A stretch of 64,000 nt of DNA from Saprospiraceae bacterium (GCA_041392805.1 JAWKLJ010000001.1:4340001-4404000), one strand, 5' to 3'; positions 1-9,048 are shown, numbered from the stretch's first letter. Program-made: numbers and translations. The notes: a model not told the origin generated them from the sequence alone.

Positions 1-481
1 CGCGATAAGCTTTTATCTGACTTCCAAGATCGACTTTGGTCACAAAGCCATAGAGGTAACGATTCATCCATTTTGGGGGAATACCTTCATATTTAGGAAC
101 AATTTTACCTCCAACACCAGCTGCATCGGGTCTTTGTTCTAGGAAATTTAAAATTTGTTCTAGGAAATCATTTTGAGCTTCGGCATCATCATCGATATAC
201 GTAATTATATCGGAATGAGCTTCTTGAATTCCTTTATTTCGGGCGTAAGAAAGCCCTTGATTTCTTTCTACGAAGTAACGGACATTAAGTTTCGGATTTG
301 CCTGGATGAAGTGGAGGCTTATTTCCTCTGTTCGATCAGTTGCGTTATTATTAACAATGATGATTTCAAATTGTTCGGGAGGAAGGGTTTGTTGGGTAAG
401 GCTATGGAGGGCATTGCCTAGGAATTTCTCACGGTTATAGGTACAAATGACTAGTGAGATTTTGGGATGAAGGTCGGGCAT
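1..481 (-). CDS. Family 2 glycosyltransferase, partial (C-terminus beyond the window)
   Basis: Reading the minus strand from the ATG at 481 gives 160 residues of an open frame that runs off the window edge. It starts MPDLHPKISLVICTYNRE, a typical GT-A entry strand. It then shows a VNNNATD nucleotide-binding segment (about residue 41), NQGLSYARNKGI, and YIDDDAEA, whose Asp triplet is the metal/nucleotide-sugar DxD motif. GGKIVPKYEG follows near the visible end. An in-frame TGA at 506-508 lies upstream, so 481 is the first possible ATG. The family transfers a sugar from a nucleotide-sugar to a glycan acceptor; donor and acceptor cannot be told. It is the last visible gene of the minus-strand glycan run and lies 105 bp after the neighbouring gene. 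Confidence 0.9.
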   Translation of the reverse strand, partial: MPDLHPKISLVICTYNREKFLGNALHSLTQQTLPPEQFEIIIVNNNATDRTEEISLHFIQANPKLNVRYFVERNQGLSYARNKGIQEAHSDIITYIDDDAEAQNDFLEQILNFLEQRPDAAGVGGKIVPKYEGIPPKWMNRYLYGFVTKVDLGSQIKAYR

Positions 482-586
482 GATGATAACGCTGATTTTA
501 AAGTATCACGCAAAGATATTTTTTGTTGGTTAAAAGGCGAATTTGGGTGGGGGTTATCTTTCAACCATTCTTTTATGAGAACATTG

Positions 587-1465
587 TTATTCCTGAAGAC
601 CAGGAATTTTTTTTCTTTCAAAAGCATCAATAAAAGATTCAGAAGTACTGTTATAAATATTTACCCCTCTTGATGTAGCATAATCTTTTAAGTCAAAATA
701 AGCTCTAAATGAAAACATGAATTTTTCAAGAATCTCATATAAACGGCGAGGCCTTTTCCCCGACCGATACATTTGTTGGCTTTTGGTGTCGTGTTCATCA
801 TAAAAATGTTGTTGGTTGACAAGTGCATTATTATTATGGTCAACACTTATCATTGGCAACCAAGAGTGATCGGCTCCTAATAGATAAATTTCTTTATAGC
901 CGCTATTGATCATATTGAGGATAGAAGGTATCAATACATTATGAGGGCGTGGGCTTCCAAGACGTTTTTTTAGTAGCCAATTGGAAAGGGAAGTCAGGCC
1001 TTCTATGGGAGTTGTATTGTAAAAAACTAAATTTATATTAGGATTTTGTTTAATATTTTCAAGGAATAATGGATTATGCTTGCTGCTGTATGGAATAAAA
1101 AAGGTCAAATTCCAATTCGTTTTTTCAATAGCGGCCTGGATCATTTTTTGTCGGCCTTCGTGGTGGGGGTCCATGGTTTCTTTAGCCCAAAATTCTTCGG
1201 AGCATACAACGTAGTAGGCAGGTTTTAATTGAAGGTAATATATCGTGTCAGGAAATTTATTCACACAAACAAGCGTATGTTTTTGAAGTTCCTCTTGGTG
1301 TTTTTTGAGTACGGGATTAAGCGATGGGCCATTACCTAAAATGATACAAGATTCATTATGGGCAGTATGCCGTTGGGGAAGTAGGTTTGAGCGTAGCATT
1401 ACCTTGAATATTGTAAAGATGCTTTGAGTTGACTTGAGTAAAAAATGATAAAATGCTTCTAACAC
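587..1465 (-). CDS. Sialyltransferase-like / MptE-like (DUF115-type) protein
   Basis: 292 residues. Two signatures stand out: ILGNGPSL at residues 42-49 and GYKEIYLLGADHSW at 189-202. Both resemble motifs of the Campylobacter Cst-type sialyltransferases (GT42: a GNGPSL nucleotide loop and GYKEIYL.G.D) and of the related MptE-like/DUF115 proteins. With a NeuB homologue and a NeuA-like domain in the same run, transfer of a nonulosonic acid from a CMP-sugar is the attractive reading, but it is inference. The start at 1465 is a GTG, 11 bp after the upstream stop; the first ATG would be residue 23 (1399) and would keep both motifs. The N-terminal 25 residues are rather hydrophobic and may help membrane association. 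Confidence 0.6.
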   Translation of the reverse strand: MLEAFYHFLLKSTQSIFTIFKVMLRSNLLPQRHTAHNESCIILGNGPSLNPVLKKHQEELQKHTLVCVNKFPDTIYYLQLKPAYYVVCSEEFWAKETMDPHHEGRQKMIQAAIEKTNWNLTFFIPYSSKHNPLFLENIKQNPNINLVFYNTTPIEGLTSLSNWLLKKRLGSPRPHNVLIPSILNMINSGYKEIYLLGADHSWLPMISVDHNNNALVNQQHFYDEHDTKSQQMYRSGKRPRRLYEILEKFMFSFRAYFDLKDYATSRGVNIYNSTSESFIDAFERKKIPGLQE

Positions 1466-1476
1466 AAAAGTGGATT

Positions 1477-2883
1477 TTAAAGTAATTGTGGTTTTCCAAT
1501 AGATGATGATTGCTGTTCAAATAAAAGATTGGCGACCTTTAGATCAAAATCGGAAAAAATACCAAAGGCTGATTCTTCATCTATAGTGATATGACCTACT
1601 TTGCCAGCAACTATTTTTTCGGACTTATAAAAACAATCAGTTGTACATAAAGTAATGCCACCAACAGCTTTGAACAGGGCTTCCCTTTCTAATCGGGTAA
1701 AGTTTTCTTGTTTAAGAATAGGTACCATACCTTCTCCATGGTGTTGATAAAAAGTAGATCGTTCGATCCTAACACTAATCAGCGAATCTGCTTTAAAAAT
1801 AGCTAATGTATTGATTGCATCATCGACAATAGCCGGTTTTAAGAATGGGTACTCAATAGGTAAAATCATGAAAGCTTCAATCGAATCATTTGCCAATGAA
1901 GGATCTTTTAGTAAATGACTAACAGTGCCGGCTAAAGAGACATTATACCTGGCTAATTCGCTACTTCGTTTGATGAAAACTACTTTTTCTGTTTTTTTAA
2001 ATTTTGCATTGATAAACATTTCAATGGCAGCATCTTCTGAAGTGACTATTATTTTTTTGAGCAAATTTGTTTGAAGAAGGCTATTGATTTTAATCTCCAA
2101 CAAACTTTGATTTTTTAGCGTTGTAAAGGCGAGTTGATTAGCGTAAAATTTGGTGTTACGTATAGGGATTATACCAATAGTATTAGAGGTCGTTATTTTA
2201 TTATTTGAGATGTAATTAAAGTTTATTTTCCTCCTGGTATCTAAAATTCTATTTTCATTTGTGGTCAGGTTTTCGCCATGCCTACGATAGTAAAAAAGAG
2301 ATTTACTGATACTCGCCACTTTAAAGTGGCTAATAAATTTGATCCAGAGTTCATAGCCATCCTGGCAAGAATATTGTTCATCATAGCCCCCTATTGCTCT
2401 CAAGAAATCTAATCGAATCATAGTACATGCACCGTGTGCAGGTTGATCTAATAGTGTCACTTCATTCTTAAAATCATGTCGTTTAACTTCCGCAATGACA
2501 TTATCGGTAGCATCAACCAAAAAATAATTAGGAAAAACTAAGCCTAACTTGTCGTCTTCCTCTAATTGATTGAACATTTCTTCCAGCGCAGCCGGTAAAA
2601 GATAATCATCTGCATCTAGCCGCATAATATACTTGCCAGTTGCCAATCTCATGGCTATATTATTGGTAATATTTAAGCCTTTATTTTGTTGATAAATTAT
2701 TTTTATTTTTTCATTTCCTGCGTAGGATTCTATGATTTGTCGAGAGTTGTCCGTAGATCCGTCATCAATAATAAATAACTCAAAGTTTTGGTAGGATTGA
2801 TGTAATACACTTTCTATAGCCTTGCGAATGTATTTTTCGTAATTATAATTGGTGATATAAACTGTAATTACATTTGAACGCAT
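1477..2883 (-). CDS. GT2 glycosyltransferase fused to a degenerate NeuA-like cytidylyltransferase domain
   Basis: Start set at the ATG at 2883 (468 residues); the frame extends to a TTG at 2919, but homology begins with VITVYITNYNYEKYI. Residues 1-225 are a GT-A family 2 glycosyltransferase with IDDGSTDNS (DDGS 40-43) and RLDADDYLL (DADD 90-93). Residues about 236-468 look like CMP-sialate synthetase (NeuA): an IIPIR strand, KKIIVTSEDAAIEMF, ILPIEYPFLKPAIVDDAI in the place of the usual LQPTSPLR segment, and a closing DEESAFGIFSDFDLKVANLL resembling the NeuA end (IDTEFDF). The R.GSK..P.KN CTP-binding signature is missing, with RNTKFYANQ at that place, so activity as a CMP-transferase is doubtful. 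Its neighbours include a NeuB homologue. Confidence 0.75.
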   Translation of the reverse strand: MRSNVITVYITNYNYEKYIRKAIESVLHQSYQNFELFIIDDGSTDNSRQIIESYAGNEKIKIIYQQNKGLNITNNIAMRLATGKYIMRLDADDYLLPAALEEMFNQLEEDDKLGLVFPNYFLVDATDNVIAEVKRHDFKNEVTLLDQPAHGACTMIRLDFLRAIGGYDEQYSCQDGYELWIKFISHFKVASISKSLFYYRRHGENLTTNENRILDTRRKINFNYISNNKITTSNTIGIIPIRNTKFYANQLAFTTLKNQSLLEIKINSLLQTNLLKKIIVTSEDAAIEMFINAKFKKTEKVVFIKRSSELARYNVSLAGTVSHLLKDPSLANDSIEAFMILPIEYPFLKPAIVDDAINTLAIFKADSLISVRIERSTFYQHHGEGMVPILKQENFTRLEREALFKAVGGITLCTTDCFYKSEKIVAGKVGHITIDEESAFGIFSDFDLKVANLLFEQQSSSIGKPQLL

Positions 2884-2950
2884 ACGTATTGGTTTGAAAG
2901 ATAACTGAATGGATTGCAAAGCATTCCATTCAGTTTGTCATTTTCCGGAT

Positions 2951-4075
2951 TTAGGGTTTTGCTCCTAGTTTTATAAGTTTAACATTATGGATGGTATCTT
3001 TTGTTTCTAGCTGTAGCAAATAAATTCCTTGCATCAAATGACTTAGATCAATTTCATTTGTATTATTATTTAATGCAGCTGAAAAGACAAATTGACCAGA
3101 AATATTATATACACTAACGTTTTTTATATAAGCCAAGTCTCCGAGATTTCTAATTTTTACTTTGCCGAAAGTAGGGTTAGGAAATACATCAAAATCGTAT
3201 TTAACAACGGGTTCTTCGTTGGCTAATATAACATCATTTACGATTGCCAAGCCTGATGGGCCACTTAGACCATCCGTTTGATCCAGAACGGTTTCTACAG
3301 CTGTACCATCTAAATTGGCTTTCTTGATTAGTTTTAGGGTAAAATCGGTCCAATACATTTTTCCTTCACTAACATTTAGCCTGATCCGAAATGGTGTATC
3401 AATTCCAGTAGATATTAAAATCTCAGGTAAACCTCCATTGAGGTTTGCTCGACCAATATTATCTGCTTTGCTATCTGTCCAATATAATTTCCCATTCACC
3501 AAATCCAATTCAACTCCTGCTGGATTTGAAAGCCCCACAACCAAATCAACTATATCATTTCCATCAAGATTTGATCGTTGTATTTTTCCAGCTTTACGAT
3601 CTGTCCAATAAATATGATTATTGGATAAATCTAGGGCAATCCCGTGGGGTTCTTCTATACCTGTGGTAATAATTGATTCACGATTGCTTCCATCCAAATT
3701 GGAACGTTCTATTTTACGCATTCCAAAATCAACCCAGTAAAGTTTATTGTTAATTAAATCAAGTGCTATTCCCCTGGGTTCAGCTAAGTCAGTAATAACG
3801 ACGTCTTCGATATTAGTACCATCTAAATCAGATCGTTGAATTTTATCCTGTCCGCTATCTGTCCAATATATTTTATGATTAAAAGTATCAATCGTCAAGC
3901 TGTAAGGTGTTTGTAGGTCCTGAGAGACAAGCGGTACAATAGCATTTCCTTGGATATCGGATTTTTCAACTACCTGGTTGATAGCATCTGTCCAATAAAG
4001 TTTTTTTTGCGCATGTAGAGAATGGCTATTTCCAATGAATAACCACATAACCAATAGTAAAGAGCTGTACTTCAT
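2951..4075 (-). CDS. Secreted YWTD (LDL-receptor class B) repeat protein with T9SS sorting domain
   Basis: 374 residues. A signal peptide (MKYSSLLLVMWLFIGNSHSLHAQ, cleavage after HAQ) is followed by six YWTD-type blades: KLYWTD, KIYWTD, KLYWVD, HIYWTD, KLYWTD and KMYWTD, about 43 residues apart. Each is followed by a segment like RSNLDGSN. Together they should form a six-bladed beta-propeller like the LDL-receptor class B domain. From about residue 295, YDFDVFPNPTFGKVKI starts a type A T9SS C-terminal sorting domain, ending LETKDTIHNVKLIKLG. The protein is therefore probably exported by Sec and carried across the outer membrane by T9SS. It sits inside the glycan cluster, 15 bp after the methyltransferase gene's frame, but no link to glycan synthesis is visible. 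The ligand is unknown. Confidence 0.9.
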   Translation of the reverse strand: MKYSSLLLVMWLFIGNSHSLHAQKKLYWTDAINQVVEKSDIQGNAIVPLVSQDLQTPYSLTIDTFNHKIYWTDSGQDKIQRSDLDGTNIEDVVITDLAEPRGIALDLINNKLYWVDFGMRKIERSNLDGSNRESIITTGIEEPHGIALDLSNNHIYWTDRKAGKIQRSNLDGNDIVDLVVGLSNPAGVELDLVNGKLYWTDSKADNIGRANLNGGLPEILISTGIDTPFRIRLNVSEGKMYWTDFTLKLIKKANLDGTAVETVLDQTDGLSGPSGLAIVNDVILANEEPVVKYDFDVFPNPTFGKVKIRNLGDLAYIKNVSVYNISGQFVFSAALNNNTNEIDLSHLMQGIYLLQLETKDTIHNVKLIKLGAKP

Positions 4076-4090
4076 AATTGTTAAAATATT

Positions 4091-4915
4091 TTAGAGATTA
4101 ATTAAAGATGCAAAACCATAAATTGTATACTTTCCACTTGGGTCAATCATTTGCTGAAGTTTACAAAGTTGAAAACCCGATTCTTTTAATAAATATTCAA
4201 AAGCTGGTTTATTGAAGGTTGTATAATGATCAAGGAAAAATTCACTCCGATCCACTATTTCATTATTTTTTATTGCGGGGGTTCCATCAGGCAATTCCAC
4301 ATAAAGAATACCATTGGGAGATAGCAGGCTCCTGGTTTGTTGTAAAATTTTGATGGGATTAGTGACATGTTCTAATACTTTATTAAAGGTGATTAAATCG
4401 AACTGTTCACTAGTCTTAAAATTTTCAATTGATCCTGTAAATACACCATTTACGCCAATTGTGTTTAAAGCGTGTTGGGTGGATGTTATATCAGGATCGA
4501 TACAGTAAACCTGGAAGCCAAACTTTTTTAACTCATGCAAGAATACACCCGTTCCGCTTCCTACGTCTAAAACCTTAGCTTTTATGGGCTCTAAATCCTG
4601 GGTGTAAAGATAGTCAACAATTCGTAATGTTCTGTTTTTATTATCAGACTGATGAAACGGGAGGTTTATAATTTTGTTGTACCTCCGCTCAATAGTTCCC
4701 TGTGCTATGGAGGAATTATATTTTCCTTCATAAAAGTCCTCAGGAATAAGGTTGTTATGTCTATTAAAATAAACACCGCATTGGTGGCACTCGCAAATTT
4801 CGCGATAATAATCCTGCGCAGCAATTCCGTAATCTGTTTCCCCTGCAGGTTTTTGATCAACCTTCTTTAAAACAGTATAATTGTTTGCGCCGCACAAATA
4901 GCAATTTGAAGTCAT
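4091..4915 (-). CDS. Class I SAM-dependent methyltransferase with N-terminal zinc-binding motif
   Basis: 274 residues. C5-x2-C8 and C41-E-C43-x2-C46 form an N-terminal zinc-ribbon-like element, seen in sugar C-methyltransferases and related Methyltransf_13/23-type enzymes. VLDVGSGTG at 115-123 is motif I of the Rossmann SAM site; FDLITFNKVLEHVTNP is the post-I/IV region, followed by LLSPNGILYVELPD. The fold is certain. The substrate is not, but the cysteine N-terminus and the setting in a nonulosonate/glycan locus suggest a nucleotide-sugar or glycan precursor. It lies 34 bp downstream of the NeuB-like gene on the same strand, consistent with one transcript. Confidence 0.85.
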   Translation of the reverse strand: MTSNCYLCGANNYTVLKKVDQKPAGETDYGIAAQDYYREICECHQCGVYFNRHNNLIPEDFYEGKYNSSIAQGTIERRYNKIINLPFHQSDNKNRTLRIVDYLYTQDLEPIKAKVLDVGSGTGVFLHELKKFGFQVYCIDPDITSTQHALNTIGVNGVFTGSIENFKTSEQFDLITFNKVLEHVTNPIKILQQTRSLLSPNGILYVELPDGTPAIKNNEIVDRSEFFLDHYTTFNKPAFEYLLKESGFQLCKLQQMIDPSGKYTIYGFASLINL

Positions 4916-4949
4916 ATATGAAATGTCAATATAGGTTGATAATTAACCA

Positions 4950-5963
4950 CTACTCAAAATACCCCCACTCCAAGCGTTGGTGGGCCGCTAAATTAATATT
5001 TGTTCGTTTACCAATCAACTGATTGTAATCTCGGGCGTCGATGCCATGGTTGGGGCGGAGGCAAACGAGGTGTTTTTCTTCGATAATGGTGCCTGAAGGG
5101 ATATCATTCAGCGGGTACACGGCTCTTCTGAAACTTGTCACGTGTTCTCCTTCTATTGCCAAAGGGCGTTTGAGCGGAGAACCTTGTAATTGTCGGATCG
5201 TTTGAATCTCGGTTATTAATTGTAAGACCTCGGTTTGGGTTAGGGAGACTTTATGATCGCGAAAGCTTTTTCCTTCTCGGCTATCCGTAAAATGGAATTC
5301 GAGGATTTGGGCGCCCATGGCGGCGGCGGTGGCTAAAGCCCTGCTGCCCTCTGTATGGTCGGAATATCCGACGGGTAGGCCTGTTACGGCTTTATAGGTT
5401 TGCATAACAGAGAGGTTCGCATCTTCAAATGGGATTGGATACATTGAGGTGCACTGGAGAATCGCCAGGTATTCAGGGTCTTCGTAAAGGGCATTTTCTC
5501 CTTGCAAAAAGGCTACCGTTTCCAGCACTTCCTGTAGGGTGGCTAGGCCCGTGGATAATATGATCGGCTTATTCAACCGAGCGGTTGCCCTCAGTATGGG
5601 GTAGGCGGTCATGTCACCCGAACCTATTTTGTAAATAGGCATATAGGGGTCGATCCATTCAAAGTATTCAGGATTCCATACAGAGGCCATAAAGCCGATA
5701 CCTGCTTCTTGGCACATCTCTGCCAACTCGATATAATATTTTTTATTTAGCTCAAATTTTTTAAAATGTTGGTTTCTTACAGGGCTTTCTATTTTGCTTA
5801 CCAAGGTATCACCCGAGTAAAGTTGAAATTTGATAAAGTCGACTTTGGCACCGATGGCCAGTTGGGTTAAACGTTTGGCATAGTCAAAATCACCTTCGTG
5901 GTTTCCGCCGATTTCTGCAATTAGCAAGGGGCCGTGTTTGCCCTTCCAGGTATTTTTTTGCAT
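4950..5963 (-). CDS. neuB: NeuB-family N-acetylneuraminate (nonulosonate) synthase
   Basis: 337 residues, close to the family norm of about 340. The enzyme condenses phosphoenolpyruvate with a six-carbon amino sugar to make a nine-carbon sialic, legionaminic or pseudaminic acid. Seen in the sequence: LLIAEIGGNHEGDFDYAKRL at the N-terminus, DFIKFQLYSGDTL, IYKIGSGDMTAYPIL, KPIILSTGLATL, QCTSMYPIPFEDANL, VGYSDHTEG and LEFHFTDSREGKSFRDHKVSL, the TIM-barrel blocks with the usual barrel Lys, Asp-His and HFT elements. A C-terminal SAF (antifreeze-like) domain follows, from RRAVYPLNDIPSGTII to about residue 330. Which sugar is made cannot be told from sequence. No NeuC/LegI-type epimerase lies in the window. 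Start ATG at 5963. Confidence 0.9.
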   Translation of the reverse strand: MQKNTWKGKHGPLLIAEIGGNHEGDFDYAKRLTQLAIGAKVDFIKFQLYSGDTLVSKIESPVRNQHFKKFELNKKYYIELAEMCQEAGIGFMASVWNPEYFEWIDPYMPIYKIGSGDMTAYPILRATARLNKPIILSTGLATLQEVLETVAFLQGENALYEDPEYLAILQCTSMYPIPFEDANLSVMQTYKAVTGLPVGYSDHTEGSRALATAAAMGAQILEFHFTDSREGKSFRDHKVSLTQTEVLQLITEIQTIRQLQGSPLKRPLAIEGEHVTSFRRAVYPLNDIPSGTIIEEKHLVCLRPNHGIDARDYNQLIGKRTNINLAAHQRLEWGYFE

Positions 5964-5992
5964 AAGGTTTGATCATTTCAAAAATAGGTCTA

Positions 5993-6544
5993 TCATTTTC
6001 GTTCACTGATTTTTCGGGCGGGGATGCCACCTACGATGCTGTAGGGTTCCACGTCCTCCTTGACCAGGGCACCTGCCGCGATGACGGCGCCATCGCCGAT
6101 TTTCACGCCTTTCAAAATTTTGGCACCAGTGCCAATCCAAACATCTTCGCCTATTTCAATGGGTGCTGTTTGGTTGGGTTGTTGGTTGATGCGTTGCGCC
6201 AGGTCGATACTATGGTCACTATCGACAATATAGACAAAGGGTGCAATTAAACAGTTCGGGCCGATCACTATCTTTTCGGAGGCAAAAACATAGGTGTGAT
6301 AGCCTACTGTCGTGTTTTCACCGATGCTAATAGTGGCGTTTTCATTACAAGCACAAAGTCGTGCACCTGATTTGATAACCATATTAGCACCTAGCGATAT
6401 ATGCTTAGGAAAACGCATCAAATGTACTTGTGGTTCGAAAAAAATGCCAGGTCCGCAAAAACCCAAACGTCTTTTATGATAGTAATAGCGAAATTGCGTA
6501 AATATTGTTCGCTTTAAATGTTTTCTAAGTTGTTGGTTGCCCAT
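5993..6544 (-). CDS. Hexapeptide-repeat acyltransferase (WbbJ/CysE-like)
   Basis: 183 residues with left-handed beta-helix repeats: ISLGANMVIKSGARL, ISIGENTTVGYHTYV, IVIGPNCLIAPFVYIVDSDH, IEIGEDVWIGTGAKIL and VKIGDGAVIAAGALVKEDVEPYSIVGGIPARKI. The final GG.PAK-type segment is typical of sugar O- or N-acetyltransferases. The His in DSDHS (about residue 121) is at the usual catalytic position. It probably acetylates a sugar of the surface polysaccharide made by the neighbouring genes. It is the first gene of the minus-strand run, 29 bp before neuB and divergent from the flippase gene across an 83-bp gap. Confidence 0.88.
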   Translation of the reverse strand: MGNQQLRKHLKRTIFTQFRYYYHKRRLGFCGPGIFFEPQVHLMRFPKHISLGANMVIKSGARLCACNENATISIGENTTVGYHTYVFASEKIVIGPNCLIAPFVYIVDSDHSIDLAQRINQQPNQTAPIEIGEDVWIGTGAKILKGVKIGDGAVIAAGALVKEDVEPYSIVGGIPARKISERK

Positions 6545-6627
6545 TGGTATTGGGTTTTGTTTTTTACACCAAAGCAGGTCAAAAGTATTAATAAATGGCG
6601 ATATTAGCAGCCGCTTACGAATAAGTT

Positions 6628-8127
6628 ATGGGAATCATTAAGAGACAAGCCATCAAGCAGAGTATCGTCAACTACCTTGGTGTTGGGATAGGGGCGATTA
6701 GTACCATACTGATCTATCCACTTGCGAGAGATACATATGGACTGGCTCGTTTTTTGATTGATACAGGCACGCTGATCGCTCCTTTTCTTTTAGTGGGGTT
6801 TGGCGGGGTCACGATCAAGTTTTTCAATGAATTTAAAACAGCGGATAATCGAAACAACGGCCTTTTGCCTTTGGTCCTTGCCATTCCATTACTTTCCTCT
6901 TTATTGTTTGTGGGGTTGAGTTATTTGTTTCGATCTACCATCGCGTCTGTTTTTAGCCATAACGATGACCATACTTTGCAGTATTTATTTTTTGTCATCC
7001 CCATTGCTATCTGCCTGGCCTTTTTCCAACTTTTGTATAATTACAGCACCAATTATGGCCGCATCGCGATACCTGCAATCTTTCAAAACTTCATAAAAGT
7101 GGTCCTTCCCTTAGCTATTTTATTATTAGCATGGAAGACGATCAGCCTGGATGTATTGGTATGGAGTATTGTTGGGAACTATGTTGTAGCCCTATTGGCA
7201 ATTATGGCCTATTTATACTATCAGCAACAATTCAAGCTTCATTCCAATTGGTCTTTTTTGACGAAAGAACGGCGAAAGCGCTTGATGAGTTATGCCCTAT
7301 TTGGCTTGTTTGGCGGGATTGGAAGCGTTTTAGCTTTTCGGATTGACTCGGTTATGATTACAACCCTATTGAATTCAACAGATAATGGCGATTTTGGTAT
7401 TGCAGCTTTTATCGGCAATGCCATCGCTATTCCTACCAATGCAGTAAATCAGATTAGCTCGCCCATCCTTTCCAAGGCCATTCAAGAAAAAAAAATCGGG
7501 GAAGTGAATAAAATTTACAAAGAAGCCTCTGTTAATTTATTATTGGTGGGTTTGTTGCTATTCCTATTTGTAGCCTGTTCTGTAGAAAGCCTTTTCCATC
7601 TGATGCCCTCAAGCAGCGAGTTGTCGAGCAATCCAGCTTTAATTGAGCGAGGGGTTTACATTGTACTTTTGGTGGGATTAGCCCGAATTATTGATATGGG
7701 GACGAGTGTCAATAACCCCATTATCAACTTTTCGCCTTATTACCGGTTTGGGTTATATGCTATTCTTGCGCTAGGTATATTTAATATTTTCACCAATTTG
7801 TTTTTTATTAAAATACTGGACATGGGAATCGTCGGCGTGGCGATGGCCACCCTCGTTGCCCTGACCCTTTACAACCTCATCAAGCTTATCTTTATTTATC
7901 GCAAATTTGGCATCCAACCTTTCAGCTGGCTTACGCTAAAGCTGCTAGCTATTGCGGGTCTTGCTTTTTTGGCAGGATATTTTTGGCCAAGTAGTAATAA
8001 TAGTTTGTTAGATATCATTCTTCGATCCTCGGTCGTCGTTGTTATATATCTACCATTGGTTATCTATTTCCGTATTTCGGAGGACCTAAATGATCTATTG
8101 TTTGACTTTTGGAAAAAAAGAAGTTGA
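6628..8127 (+). CDS. Wzx-type oligosaccharide flippase (MOP superfamily)
   Basis: 499 residues, strongly hydrophobic throughout, with about 12-14 predicted membrane helices. This is the usual architecture of polysaccharide-export flippases (Polysacc_synt/MatE-like). N-terminal IVNYLGVGIGAISTILIYPL resembles the family's first helix. Such proteins move undecaprenyl-linked oligosaccharides across the inner membrane. It is the only plus-strand gene of the glycan locus and probably shares the 83-bp divergent control region with the acyltransferase gene. Its stop codon (8125-8127) abuts the stop of the convergent phosphatase gene (8128-8130) with no base between. Confidence 0.88.
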   Translation: MGIIKRQAIKQSIVNYLGVGIGAISTILIYPLARDTYGLARFLIDTGTLIAPFLLVGFGGVTIKFFNEFKTADNRNNGLLPLVLAIPLLSSLLFVGLSYLFRSTIASVFSHNDDHTLQYLFFVIPIAICLAFFQLLYNYSTNYGRIAIPAIFQNFIKVVLPLAILLLAWKTISLDVLVWSIVGNYVVALLAIMAYLYYQQQFKLHSNWSFLTKERRKRLMSYALFGLFGGIGSVLAFRIDSVMITTLLNSTDNGDFGIAAFIGNAIAIPTNAVNQISSPILSKAIQEKKIGEVNKIYKEASVNLLLVGLLLFLFVACSVESLFHLMPSSSELSSNPALIERGVYIVLLVGLARIIDMGTSVNNPIINFSPYYRFGLYAILALGIFNIFTNLFFIKILDMGIVGVAMATLVALTLYNLIKLIFIYRKFGIQPFSWLTLKLLAIAGLAFLAGYFWPSSNNSLLDIILRSSVVVVIYLPLVIYFRISEDLNDLLFDFWKKRS

Positions 8128-8835
8128 TTATCCTTCCATTTCTTCCCAATATAATAAGCGATTGGTCATGTCAAAAGCGCAGAGCATACCCAAGGCCGGT
8201 TGTTTACCTGCAAAAACACAGCCATTATCGATATTAAGGGCGGGCAAATGATCTAATTGTAGCAACATGTCCTGGGTTTGTTTGGGAGGTATGGGGGTAT
8301 GGCCATGAATGATAACCCGGTCTCCTAACCATGCTTTACCTAGGGTCTTTTCAAAAAGCTGATCATGCCAATGACGTATCCAGAGCATGCTTTTTTGGTC
8401 CATTAAGGGGAATGTCCGCTGTAGGTTGAGGCCAGCATGAACAAGGACATAGTCTTCTAGTTCGACGAAATAAGGCAATTCAGACAAAAAAAGCTTGTAG
8501 TCTGAAGGAATTTGCGGCGGCTCCTCTACGCCAAAACTCCTTAAGGTTTGTACCCCCCCATTGGTGAGCCATAGGTCTACTTCTGGTTCATTCCCGCTAG
8601 TGGCTTCCAGCAAAAGTTGTTCGTGGTTGCCTCGTACACAAGTCACCTTATATCCTTCTGCTTGCATGCGTATAGCCCTATCTATAACCCCCTTACTATC
8701 TGGCCCGCGGTCAATCAAGTCGCCTAAGATATAAAGTTCATCTTCTGTAGAGAATGCAATTTGATCAAGTAATGACTCAAAGGTATGATTGCAGCCATGA
8801 ATATCCGAAATAGCAATTTTCCTGGGGAGAGACAT
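8128..8835 (-). CDS. Metallophosphoesterase, PPP-type serine/threonine phosphatase family
   Basis: 235 residues carrying the full PPP signature in order: ISDIHGC (residues 8-14), LGDLIDRGPDS (about 37-47), CVRGNHEQLL (about 66-75), LVHAGL and IIHGHTP. These supply the Asp, His and Asn ligands of the two-metal centre. Bacterial members of this size dephosphorylate Ser/Thr/Tyr-phosphorylated proteins or act as ApaH-like nucleotidases; the sequence alone does not decide between these. Single gene, convergent with the flippase gene. Confidence 0.88.
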   Translation of the reverse strand: MSLPRKIAISDIHGCNHTFESLLDQIAFSTEDELYILGDLIDRGPDSKGVIDRAIRMQAEGYKVTCVRGNHEQLLLEATSGNEPEVDLWLTNGGVQTLRSFGVEEPPQIPSDYKLFLSELPYFVELEDYVLVHAGLNLQRTFPLMDQKSMLWIRHWHDQLFEKTLGKAWLGDRVIIHGHTPIPPKQTQDMLLQLDHLPALNIDNGCVFAGKQPALGMLCAFDMTNRLLYWEEMEG

Positions 8836-9005
8836 ATCAGGGTAAAAAATTTAGCGACAGATTAAAAAAAATGCAGTTGTATAACACTTCTTCCTTAAGT
8901 AAGGTTTCGTGGTAATCTAACAATCTACGACAAAGAACAGGAACAATTTTATAAAAAAATGAGAAAAATAAAAAAGGTAGTAGGGTAATGATAAGGCTAT
9001 TCGTT

Positions 9006-9040
9006 AATAGTCATATCATCTTCCAGAAGATGTTACTATT
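9006..9040 (+). promoter_or_regulatory. Leader hairpin upstream of the DUF1800 gene
   Basis: AATAGT (9006-9011) pairs with ACTATT (9035-9040), and CATCTTC (9017-9023) with GAAGATG (9026-9032). The result is a two-part hairpin ending 8 bp before the ATG at 9049. It could affect translation start or mRNA stability. No T-tract follows, so it is not a terminator. Confidence 0.4.
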
Positions 9041-9048
9041 TCATCAAA

